Below are positions 20,087 to 26,159 of a stretch of DNA of 26,580 bases, piece after piece. The position numbers and the translations under genes were made by a program. The stretch comes from a virus. The notes beneath the pieces are model-generated. The model had not been told where the DNA came from. It saw nothing but the letters and a program-made list of their open reading frames with translations, and did no database searches. The stretch lies in IMG/VR virus record IMGVR_UViG_3300020473_000108, positions 1 through 26,580 of that record, one strand, 5' to 3'. How positions within the stretch are numbered: position 1 is the first letter of the stretch; every line of letters begins with the position of its first letter.

Positions 20087-20191
20087 ACGTTTACGGCAGA
20101 GTTTACGAGAAAGGTGTTTCTTATCACAACCTTTTCGTTTGGTTGCAAAACGCTTTCTGCGAAGCAGGGCGTCTAGTGTTTCTAATCTCAT
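20066..20191 (-). CDS. 41-residue very basic peptide overlapping tRNA-Cys
   Basis: MRLETLDALLRRKRFATKRKG, then CDKKHLSRKLCRKRVSVAEW. Its ATG overlaps the upstream stop by ATGA, which supports translation, and its last 7 codons lie within the tRNA-Cys gene. About 40 percent of residues are Lys or Arg, with two Cys; RNA or DNA binding is plausible. Alternatively it is a chance frame in a tRNA leader. Confidence 0.5.
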   Translation of the reverse strand: MRLETLDALLRRKRFATKRKGCDKKHLSRKLCRKRVSVAEW

Positions 20192-20454
20192 GTTGCAAAT
20201 CCTTTTTTGATTAGGTCAATCTTCTCATGAAGAGTCAAAGGTTCATCATCTTCCAGTATAGATTCAAGATCCACACCAGCTTCCAGAAGTTGAATTTTTT
20301 GAACCAGTTCCCATTTTGTTTTACGAGCACCATCAAGGTCACTTTCCAGAATAGCGATTCTGGATGCGACATCTATCAAATCTTCTTTTGCCATCTCTAA
20401 CATGATGTCACGTTTACCTCTAATATATTCGTCATCAGCTGTCCATTCTTTCAT
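20188..20454 (-). CDS. Hypothetical coiled-coil protein
   Basis: 88 residues from the ATG at 20454, which has a GGAG site; an ATG 8 codons earlier is possible but buries that site. The sequence begins MKEWTADDEYIRGKRDIMLEM, with heptad-like LIDVASRIAILESDLDGARK and a Leu/Glu-rich end. Function unknown. Confidence 0.6.
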   Translation of the reverse strand: MKEWTADDEYIRGKRDIMLEMAKEDLIDVASRIAILESDLDGARKTKWELVQKIQLLEAGVDLESILEDDEPLTLHEKIDLIKKGFAT

Positions 20455-20455
20455 A

Positions 20456-20644
20456 TTACTCTCCAATTGATTCTTCATAGTGATTCATTACTAATTCTTC
20501 ATCCTTGTAGAAACCATTCTCAAGAATACTCATTGCGGTTTCTCTCGCCCAAGCAAGTCCCTCATCCATAGTCGCAAAAGATTTGCGATGGTGAAAGGAA
20601 CCAAGTTTTCTACCTTTTTTTGTCTTGACCTCTGATACCCACAT
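20456..20644 (-). CDS. Hypothetical 62-residue protein
   Basis: Starts MWVSEVKTKKGRKLGSFHHRKSF after a CGGAGATTGAAT ribosome site; a TTG two codons earlier is rejected. The pattern is two strands then helix (DEGLAWARETAMSIL) and an acidic end. First gene after the promoter at 20685-20713. No family is recognised. Confidence 0.65.
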   Translation of the reverse strand: MWVSEVKTKKGRKLGSFHHRKSFATMDEGLAWARETAMSILENGFYKDEELVMNHYEESIGE

Positions 20645-20684
20645 ATTCAATCTCCGAAAAGGATTATCATCAACTCACATTTAT

Positions 20685-20713
20685 ATAATACCAAGATGTC
20701 TATCGGATGTCAA
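20685..20713 (-). promoter_or_regulatory. Early-type promoter TTGACA-17-TATTAT
   Basis: Consensus -35, 17-base spacer, TGG extended -10, downstream TATAAATGTGAG. The leader that follows (GATAATCCTTTTCGGAGATTG) is nearly the same as that of the 19973 promoter. Confidence 0.8.
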
Positions 20714-20722
20714 GTTTTTTTC

Positions 20723-20962
20723 TCACTTTATTCCGTAAGCTCTTGCAAGAGTTCCGTAGTCCTTGTATCCCAACTTGCGCCATTTGGCATATCCTTCTTT
20801 ACCAAGTTCCCAGAACACTCTGCGATTGACAGCAAGTTCTATTCTGTTTCTCTCTGCAATATGTTCTGCACTTGGTTGAAGTTTGGGTTTGACTTTAGCG
20901 CCTTTCTTACTCAAGACGTTCAGACGCCAAAAGAACTGCTTGTTGGATTTGAATTTCATCAT
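20723..20962 (-). CDS. Hypothetical 79-residue basic protein
   Basis: MMKFKSNKQFFWRLNVLSKKGAKVKPKLQPSAEHIAERNRIELAVNRRVFWELGKEGYAKWRKLGYKDYG. Basic, with repeated aromatic residues. The start looks a little like the capsid tag but lacks the second aromatic position and the [LI]-x-E site, and it is in the early-type region, so it is not counted as tagged. It begins 2 bases before the end of the upstream gene. Confidence 0.6.
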   Translation of the reverse strand: MMKFKSNKQFFWRLNVLSKKGAKVKPKLQPSAEHIAERNRIELAVNRRVFWELGKEGYAKWRKLGYKDYGTLARAYGIK

Positions 20963-20963
20963 A

Positions 20964-21314
20964 TTAACCTACCCAATGAGATTGGTGAACTGATTCACAC
21001 CCATCATAGTCATCAATATGCCAACCATGAACCTCAACCACTTCATCAGGCACATCAACGATTCTGAGTTCTGCATATTTACCCGAGGCCTCCTTGACAC
21101 CAAGTTCCTCAACAACTGAAATCAGACGTTTATCCATCCGATAGGCATCATGACTTTCATCCACAATTCCAAAATCTTCGTTGTCAACATATCCATGTTC
21201 TGAATCAATATCAAGACCATGTTTGTCAATCAACATTTTGATTGCCTCTTTTGACAATCCAAACCCACCAAAACATGAGTTTAGAACCACTTTATAACCT
21301 TTTGACTTTTCCAT
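20964..21314 (-). CDS. Conserved phage protein (VVLNSCFGGFGLS type)
   Basis: 116 residues starting MEKSKGYKVVLNSCFGGFGLSKEAIKML, a start I recall from many unrelated phages. It then has an acidic middle, an ELRIVDVPDE strand and an end with VHGWHIDDYDG. Function unknown. AAGGAG ribosome site. Confidence 0.75.
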   Translation of the reverse strand: MEKSKGYKVVLNSCFGGFGLSKEAIKMLIDKHGLDIDSEHGYVDNEDFGIVDESHDAYRMDKRLISVVEELGVKEASGKYAELRIVDVPDEVVEVHGWHIDDYDGCESVHQSHWVG

Positions 21315-21335
21315 AATGTATCTCCTTGAGAATTG

Positions 21336-21503
21336 TTAAACAAAATAAGGAAAATGTTTTTTAGATTGTGGATACTTCTCAAAGTAATGAGAAGAGAAGG
21401 AAGAACTAGGAAGTACTTCCCTTGACTTCGGTTTCCAATCTTTACTCCAAGCGGCACTTTTCAGGAACACTTGGAAATGTTTTTGTATTGATTGTTTTCT
21501 CAT
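21336..21503 (-). CDS. 55-residue basic protein
   Basis: MRKQSIQKHFQVFLKSAAWSKDW, then a Ser/Lys/Phe-rich tail ending HFPYFV. The ATG overlaps the stop of the upstream gene by ATGA, and the frame fills an otherwise empty gap. No family is recognised. A short hairpin CTTCTC/GAGAAG (21375-21394) lies inside its coding sequence. Confidence 0.6.
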   Translation of the reverse strand: MRKQSIQKHFQVFLKSAAWSKDWKPKSREVLPSSSFSSHYFEKYPQSKKHFPYFV

Positions 21504-21754
21504 AATAAACTTTGCTCCCAGAGTCCTAATCTTTCAATTTCAGATTCTCTCATAGAGTAACATTCCGGCCACCGATAAGCATAATCTCTTCCCTCTTTGA
21601 GTTCTATGAGTTCCAATATCTCATCGTATTGACGAGAGAAGGATTTCTCATGTTCAGGAGAGAGTGCATACTCAATCTCGTAGGCCATGAACTCAAGTTC
21701 TTCACGGAGTTCTGCAACACTTAGTGATTTGTAGTAGTCGCTGAATACTTGCAT
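21500..21754 (-). CDS. Hypothetical 84-residue acidic protein
   Basis: MQVFSDYYKSLSVAELREELEFMAYEIEYALSPEHEKSF, helical and Glu-rich, then YAYRWPECYSMRE. It has a GAAAGGAACGAT ribosome site. Its leader of about 150 bases is unusually long and structured. Function unknown. Confidence 0.65.
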   Translation of the reverse strand: MQVFSDYYKSLSVAELREELEFMAYEIEYALSPEHEKSFSRQYDEILELIELKEGRDYAYRWPECYSMRESEIERLGLWEQSLL

Positions 21755-21837
21755 ATCGTTCCTTTCGATAAGGTTGAGAAAAAACAGTTTTGAGTTTTCG
21801 ATTTGTTTTCAGTAAATAAAAGTTTCTCTCACTGGGC

Positions 21838-21882
21838 GGTCGTGCTACTCCCCCACCCCCCGCTGACGGAGGGGCTCCATCG
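21838..21882 (-). promoter_or_regulatory. GC-rich leader element with an 11-residue uORF
   Basis: In the leader between the 21914-21942 promoter and the 21754 start, the minus strand holds a very G-rich stretch (GGGGGGTGGGGG) opposite a CCCCTCC, able to form a strong hairpin. The same stretch is covered by ATG (21880) to TAG (21845), encoding MEPLRQRGVGE. Its base composition is unlike its surroundings. It could be an attenuator, leader peptide or small RNA. Confidence 0.45.
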
Positions 21883-21913
21883 AAAATCTTTTCTCTCTCA
21901 ACCTCACATTTAT

Positions 21914-21942
21914 ACTATATCAAAGTTTCAAAGGAATGTCAA
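21914..21942 (-). promoter_or_regulatory. Early-type promoter TTGACA-17-TATAGT
   Basis: Consensus -35, 17-base spacer, TGA extended -10, downstream TATAAATGTGAG. The upstream A-tract, -35 and spacer are almost identical to those at 22159-22187. Confidence 0.8.
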
Positions 21943-21947
21943 ATTTT

Positions 21948-22115
21948 TTATACCAACGAACTTTCTGGTAGGATGATACGAGAAACATCCAAACCATTTT
22001 CTGAACAAAGATTTAAAAATCCGTACATATTATCAAGATCGGGAAAACTAAGAGTTTCATATTCTCCTGGCTCATCATCCAACGGAATTGAAATCACATA
22101 TTTAAAATCACTCAT
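21948..22115 (-). CDS. 55-residue protein of unknown function
   Basis: MSDFKYVISIPLDDEPGEYETLSFPDLDNMYGF, one strand-turn-strand then helix, ending SRIILPESSLV. It is directly downstream of the promoter at 22159-22187 and ends just before the next promoter, so it forms a one-gene unit. No family is recognised. Confidence 0.6.
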   Translation of the reverse strand: MSDFKYVISIPLDDEPGEYETLSFPDLDNMYGFLNLCSENGLDVSRIILPESSLV

Positions 22116-22158
22116 AATCATTTTTTTTATTAGAGGTTATTCTCATCATCACATTTAT

Positions 22159-22187
22159 ACTATATCAAAGATTCAAAGGAATGTCAA
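22159..22187 (-). promoter_or_regulatory. Early-type promoter TTGACA-17-TATAGT
   Basis: The TGA stop of the upstream acidic protein gene is part of the TTGACA -35 box. TGA extended -10 and downstream TATAAATGTGA. Confidence 0.8.
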
Positions 22188-22456
22188 ATTTTTTCTCCAA
22201 AAAAGATTTCATCTTCGTCATCTTCATCTTCATCATATTCATCTTCAAGTTCAGGCATCACAGGATCATCTTCAAATTCCCAACCCATAACAAACTCATC
22301 TGTCTCTTCCATCGTATCATCACGTAGAATGAATGGATCACACAAAACGTGCCACACACGAAAGTCACCAGAAGAGTAATAACCATGACTGTCATTTTCA
22401 CGACGGCATGGTGGACCAACTAGAACCTTATGGTTCTTGTATTTCTTTGGAATCAT
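22184..22456 (-). CDS. Hypothetical protein with long acidic tail
   Basis: 90 residues. MIPKKYKNHKVLVGPPCRRENDSHGYY, strand region FRVWHVLCDPF, then an Asp/Glu run (DEYDEDEDDEDE) close to the C-terminus. Acidic tails of this type can mimic nucleic acid, but no role is shown. It starts at the end of the metallopeptidase gene. Confidence 0.6.
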   Translation of the reverse strand: MIPKKYKNHKVLVGPPCRRENDSHGYYSSGDFRVWHVLCDPFILRDDTMEETDEFVMGWEFEDDPVMPELEDEYDEDEDDEDEIFFGEKI

Positions 22457-22975
22457 TTACTCCTTTTCTTCAAAATATTTTTCAACATTGGATTTCCAAA
22501 AGTCAATGAAGTTCAACCAGAGATATCTCTCAAGTCCATACGCTTCAATCTCCCAAGGGCTCTTGAAATACTCCATCATGTTATCAATCTTCGTCAACTC
22601 ACCTTTCCAATACATACCTTTGGAACGCATTGACAGATCACCGACAACATACTGTTTTACATGGACCAGTTCATGACCAAGAACCTTGAACATCTCGTTT
22701 GCGTGTTCTTCGTCACTCATCTCACGACCATAGTCATCGATACGAGTTTTGTAAGGATCAATCACCACACGAAACATTCTGGGTTTTGAACGAAACTCAT
22801 TCTCATGAATCATCGCCTCACCATTGTCTGCATGGTGACGAAAGTGAATGTCGATTTCGAGATTCTTGATGACTCTGCTCTTTCCAAGAAGATCACGAAG
22901 AGTCAACTCAGTCATAGCATAGGCACCAAGACGAAATTTCTTGGGAAGATTTTTTCCGTGAACTCTAATTTTCAT
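22457..22975 (-). CDS. SprT-like zinc metallopeptidase
   Basis: 172 residues. The active-site motif H101-E-L-V-H105 lies in a helix and is followed by a PWEIEAYG segment (about 140-147) that may supply the third ligand. The first half has strands IHFRHHADN and FRVVIDPYKTR. This fits short HExxH metallopeptidase domains encoded by T4-like phages. Substrate unknown; a role in protein turnover or DNA-protein crosslink processing is only a guess. First gene after the promoter at 23003-23031. Confidence 0.75.
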   Translation of the reverse strand: MKIRVHGKNLPKKFRLGAYAMTELTLRDLLGKSRVIKNLEIDIHFRHHADNGEAMIHENEFRSKPRMFRVVIDPYKTRIDDYGREMSDEEHANEMFKVLGHELVHVKQYVVGDLSMRSKGMYWKGELTKIDNMMEYFKSPWEIEAYGLERYLWLNFIDFWKSNVEKYFEEKE

Positions 22976-23002
22976 AAGTCCTTTCTCTCAATGTTGAACC
23001 AT

Positions 23003-23031
23003 ATTATCTCACATTGAAGGACGAATGTCAA
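23003..23031 (-). promoter_or_regulatory. Early-type promoter TTGACA-17-GATAAT
   Basis: Consensus -35, 17-base spacer, TGA extended -10 (GATAAT), preceded by an A-tract. It faces the metallopeptidase gene. Confidence 0.75.
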
Positions 23032-23041
23032 GTTTTTTTTC

Positions 23042-23224
23042 TTACTCTTCGTCAGCTGGTGTGATGGTAAGAGTTCCTGCTTCGACTTGTTGTATGATTT
23101 CTGCGTAGTGGTGATTATTGGGATCTAGTGGGATAATCACATCTTTCTCATCAATTTCTGCTTTTATATAAAGAGATTTCCCAGTGATAAAATTATTTAC
23201 ATATTTAGCGTTAGTTATACTCAT
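23042..23224 (-). CDS. Small protein following the tail-fibre-like gene
   Basis: 60 residues: MSITNAKYVNNFITGKSLYIKAEIDEKDVIIPLDPNNHHYAEIIQQVEAGTLTITPADEE. The PLDP-x-N-x-HYAEI...V-x-x-GTLTI pattern is one I recall from small phage proteins encoded next to tail or fibre genes. It starts 2 bases after the fibre-like gene stop. Confidence 0.7.
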   Translation of the reverse strand: MSITNAKYVNNFITGKSLYIKAEIDEKDVIIPLDPNNHHYAEIIQQVEAGTLTITPADEE

Positions 23225-23226
23225 GA

Positions 23227-24231
23227 CTAAAGTTCCGCAATTAGTAAATAATCAGCACCAGACGTACCAGAATATACATACCCATACCCCCCACTTGCAT
23301 TCAGTGAGAGATTTACAATATTCTTAGAATTTCCAGAAGCATATAATGTAAAGCTACTAGAACTATTGTGTAATATTGAACCAGAATGTAAACTTGTCGT
23401 TGGTGCTGCTCGCATTTCGTTAATTCTAATAATTTCATATTCACTGGTATTCCAATTTCCACCTAATATTACCTGATCTGCTGCAAACCTAACCAGTTGT
23501 GCGTATCTTTGGCATCTTAGCAACTCATCTCCAAAAGATCGATGCTCAAACGGAGTTGTGGTATTTCCTCTTTCCAACTGACAATCAGTCACATAAAGAA
23601 AATGTCCTGCTGTCGTATCAGTAACATCAGACCAGATAAAGACAATGATGTTGTTTGCACCTGAAGTATCAATGTTTGCAGAGACAGAGTAAGTTGCATA
23701 AGATGTTGTCAAACTTAGATTTGCAGGAGTGTTCTCGTAAGTTGCATTTGCAATAAGAGTAGGATTGGTTCCTTCGTTTCCCCAAGCAGAAATAATGTCA
23801 GAGGTGACTGAATCTTCAGTTCCACTCCAAGAAACAATTGCAGCTTTCACGTTGTCAAGTTTACTGGTATCGGAAACTTTTGCTTTGAAAGAAAACGTAA
23901 TTGTATCTCCGATCAACCCGACACAATCCTTACCTTCTATAATCTGTGCAATACCAAACTTCTTGTTTGCAGTTTCTACGTCAAGTGCAATTGCATACTT
24001 GCCGTTTGTAGGAATGGTAGAGGTTTCTTGAGAAACGTCAATGATATCGTTACCATCTGATAGAATATACCAACGATCAAGAACATAAGTGTCATCGTTG
24101 TTCGCAGAACTGGAACTTGTAAATGAAGTTCCACGTTGTGCAACAGCAAAGGCTCCGTTAATGAGATGATTGCGATTACTCAGAGGTGCATCACCAACCT
24201 GAATGTTTGCTCGATCTAATGCTCGTGTCAT
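23227..24231 (-). CDS. Tail-fibre / carbohydrate-binding virion protein
   Basis: 334 residues. The N-terminal part has NHLINGAFAVAQRGTSF and YVLDRW, the usual opening of phage receptor-binding jelly-roll proteins. A beta-rich middle has FSFKAKVSD, and then the typical closing CQLERGNTTTPFEHRSFGDELLRCQRYAQ. The Ser/Thr/Gly-rich C-terminus (NLSLNASGGYGYVYSGTSG) suits a surface adhesin tip. The protein probably contacts the host surface. An AATAAATA box lies in a GTAGAA/TTCTAC inverted repeat just before the start. Confidence 0.8.
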   Translation of the reverse strand: MTRALDRANIQVGDAPLSNRNHLINGAFAVAQRGTSFTSSSSANNDDTYVLDRWYILSDGNDIIDVSQETSTIPTNGKYAIALDVETANKKFGIAQIIEGKDCVGLIGDTITFSFKAKVSDTSKLDNVKAAIVSWSGTEDSVTSDIISAWGNEGTNPTLIANATYENTPANLSLTTSYATYSVSANIDTSGANNIIVFIWSDVTDTTAGHFLYVTDCQLERGNTTTPFEHRSFGDELLRCQRYAQLVRFAADQVILGGNWNTSEYEIIRINEMRAAPTTSLHSGSILHNSSSSFTLYASGNSKNIVNLSLNASGGYGYVYSGTSGADYLLIAEL

Positions 24232-24252
24232 AGTAGAACTATTTATTCTACA

Positions 24253-24396
24253 TCACGAAGGCCTCATGCGATCATTATTCATGTCAGTAAACCCTGAAAG
24301 GATACCTATCACTAATGCTTCGAAGAGAACATTCTGTCCATACATTGCAAGTAAAAAAAGAAAAGGAACACCAAAGATATATCGTAATTTAATCAT
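24253..24396 (-). CDS. 47-residue membrane peptide
   Basis: MIKLRYIFGVPFLFLLAMYGQ, then NVLFEALVIGILSGF, then a polar end. Two hydrophobic segments. The ATG overlaps the mazG-like stop by ATGA. Probably an inner-membrane peptide; function unknown. Confidence 0.6.
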   Translation of the reverse strand: MIKLRYIFGVPFLFLLAMYGQNVLFEALVIGILSGFTDMNNDRMRPS

Positions 24397-24698
24397 TCAT
24401 CCTCATTTGCTAGAATCTCCTGCCAGGTTTGTCGTTCAGGAATCAGATCGGACCATTTACGTAACTTCTCTCTTTTCCTCTCGATTCCTTCAACAATGTC
24501 ATCATGTTTCACCAGACCATGCTCAGTCATCAGTTCAATCATGCACATAACGTCTGCGACTTCACTAGTAAGTTTTTCGATTGTCTCGGCACTTATCTCT
24601 TTGTCAGTATGACGTTTTCTCAACAACTTCGAGCAAACTTGTGTCAGTTCACCACACTCTTCCATCGTTATAATCATCAGTTGTGTTGTTCTATCCAT
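24393..24698 (-). CDS. MazG-like nucleotide pyrophosphohydrolase
   Basis: 101 residues. The metal-binding pattern E13-E14-x2-E17 followed by E46-x2-D49 (TSEVADVMCMIELM) is the MazG/all-alpha NTP pyrophosphohydrolase signature. Such enzymes hydrolyse (d)NTPs to monophosphates, and phage copies have been linked to nucleotide pools or ppGpp. It overlaps the upstream DHODH-like gene by 8 bases, which suggests joint expression of two nucleotide-metabolism proteins. Confidence 0.85.
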   Translation of the reverse strand: MDRTTQLMIITMEECGELTQVCSKLLRKRHTDKEISAETIEKLTSEVADVMCMIELMTEHGLVKHDDIVEGIERKREKLRKWSDLIPERQTWQEILANEDE

Positions 24699-25410
24699 TG
24701 GTTAGTTTCCTCACTAGAGTTCTTGTTTTCAGGGGATTAAAACAAATCGATCCTAAAGATAAATGGTTTGCGCCCGCCGCAAGATAGTCCGACGCTACTC
24801 CAAACGAATCAATACCACCGCCCGCAATTAATTCCAAGCTGTCACCCCATTCGTTCCTTATGAATTCTAAGTGGTTAAGAACGTAGGGGATCAACTCTTT
24901 TCCCGAAAGACCACCCTTGAGAACTGGAAGTGTATTGCAGAGGTGAAGCTGAGTAAACCCCACTTCGTCTATCAGAAAACTTAATTGTTCTGGTGTAATT
25001 AACGGAGAAACTTTGGCGATGCACCACTCACGTTTATTTCCCAGAAAGAAAACGGGCAAGTCATTCCATACTGTTCTTTCTGAAACGTTAGGACATGAAA
25101 GGTTTAGTTCAATTGATTGTTTTTCTGGTATTTTTGATTCTAACTGAATCCAATCGTTTCTTTCTATTCCTGCGATTGAAAGAATTTGATCTGGAAAAGT
25201 TTTTTGAAGACCAACCTCTATTCCTTCATTTGGTAGTCCAAGTGCATTGACCCATCCTTTCAGTTTGAAGTCATAACGTAATGAAGATGCGATTCTCCAT
25301 AATCTCTTCATGACTCCTGCACGATGTTTCAGAGTCCAAGTTCCTGTGACTGAAATTGTATTGTTGAATGAAAGGTAATTACCGAAAGGTGCTGCGATGA
25401 AGATTTTCAT
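24691..25410 (-). CDS. Dihydroorotate dehydrogenase-like flavoprotein
   Basis: 239 residues, shorter than the usual 300 or more. Family motifs are present in order: GLPN (58-61), N103-L-S-C106-P-N108 with the class 1 catalytic-type Cys, K133, CNT (158-160), GGLSG (166-170), AGGGI (196-200) and GANHLSLGSI. These are FMN- and substrate-binding positions of dihydroorotate dehydrogenase, which makes orotate for pyrimidine synthesis. The N-terminal part is reduced: the usual TASG region is replaced by VTGTWTLKHRAGVM. It may therefore be an active short enzyme or a diverged relative. Confidence 0.75.
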   Translation of the reverse strand: MKIFIAAPFGNYLSFNNTISVTGTWTLKHRAGVMKRLWRIASSLRYDFKLKGWVNALGLPNEGIEVGLQKTFPDQILSIAGIERNDWIQLESKIPEKQSIELNLSCPNVSERTVWNDLPVFFLGNKREWCIAKVSPLITPEQLSFLIDEVGFTQLHLCNTLPVLKGGLSGKELIPYVLNHLEFIRNEWGDSLELIAGGGIDSFGVASDYLAAGANHLSLGSICFNPLKTRTLVRKLTNG

Positions 25411-25417
25411 AACTGCC

Positions 25418-25636
25418 TCAAGAGATCATGTTCGTTAGTTCCAGTATGTCATTGTGTTTATCTTTACTCAGATTCAGAGAGTTCAGTAGTGTGAAAAATT
25501 CTTCTCTCTTGCCATTGAGTGCAAGACGTTGTAATAACTGTAGAGATTCATGCTCATTTACGTGTTGTCTTTCGACTTCATTTTTGCCTGGAACGTACCA
25601 GTGATTTGCTCTTTCTTTTTTGCTAATGTTTTCCAT
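25418..25636 (-). CDS. Hypothetical 72-residue protein
   Basis: MENISKKERANHWYVPGKNEVERQHVNEHESLQLLQRLALNGKREEFF, then Leu-rich helix to NMIS. Mostly helical. It ends 7 bases before the DHODH-like start. No family is recognised. Its 5' part overlaps another short frame by 79 bases, so the exact gene structure here is uncertain. Confidence 0.55.
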   Translation of the reverse strand: MENISKKERANHWYVPGKNEVERQHVNEHESLQLLQRLALNGKREEFFTLLNSLNLSKDKHNDILELTNMIS

Positions 25637-25710
25637 GATAAGTTCAACTCTTGTCTGATGATTTTGTCAATGATGTGTCTTCCGTAGTTTTCTCTTGATA
25701 ATAGTGGCAT
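25558..25710 (-). CDS. Possible 50-residue protein overlapping the next gene
   Basis: MPLLSRENYGRHIIDKIIRQELNLSWKTLAKKKEQITGTF..., basic and helical. It fills the space between two better-supported genes but has no clear ribosome site and overlaps the 72-residue frame in another phase. It may be real, or part of a frameshifted longer gene. Confidence 0.35.
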   Translation of the reverse strand: MPLLSRENYGRHIIDKIIRQELNLSWKTLAKKKEQITGTFQAKMKSKDNT

Positions 25711-25719
25711 GAATTGTAA

Positions 25720-25893
25720 TTAACTTAAAAATGCTTTCTTTTCAGATTTTGTTGGTAAAACAGGACAATCATATTTCCCTGGCCCGATCCTGTGTGGTTT
25801 TTTCCATTTAGAACTACAATGATCCCAACAAAGAACACAACCACTGCTGAGATATCTTGCATAACGTCTTGCTAAATATTCTTTATTTGTCAT
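25720..25893 (-). CDS. 57-residue Cys-containing protein
   Basis: MTNKEYLARRYARYLSSGCVLCWDHCSSKWKKPHR, then IGPGKYDCPVLPTKSEKKAFLS. C19-x2-C22-x3-C26 with a later C43 and nearby His could bind one zinc. The frame is clean and has no competing gene. No family is recognised. Confidence 0.5.
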   Translation of the reverse strand: MTNKEYLARRYARYLSSGCVLCWDHCSSKWKKPHRIGPGKYDCPVLPTKSEKKAFLS

Positions 25894-26159
25894 GATGTAT
25901 GTATATGAAAAGGTTGTAAGTGTTGTGCCATAGGGCGAAAAATTTTCTTGGCAGATGACATGGAAATCTTTTTTGAAAATCCTATAGCAAAATGTCTCTC
26001 AAAAAAGTGATGTATAATCAGCACGATTCCTATATGCACATCCCCATAAGTGCTTTTGCATGCTATGATACACCCCTGCAAGCATCATACCAAAGTGACA
26101 CTTGCAAGAGGCGTACCACAAAGAGAATGTTTTACATATATTTTACAACTTGTGTGAAT
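25894..26159. other. Gene-poor segment without convincing coding content
   Basis: Short frames on both strands here look random in composition and lack ribosome sites. Visible are several small inverted repeats around TGCAAG/CTTGCA and TATGAT/ATCATA (about 26060-26100). Near the right end is an AAAGGAGAT with no start codon in reach. It may be the promoter or flank of the structured segment that follows. Confidence 0.4.

Noticed and set aside
20723-20962. Start MMKFKSNKQFFW considered as another capsid tag
   Set aside because: It lacks the second aromatic spacing and the [LI]-x-E site and is in the early-type region, away from the tagged block.
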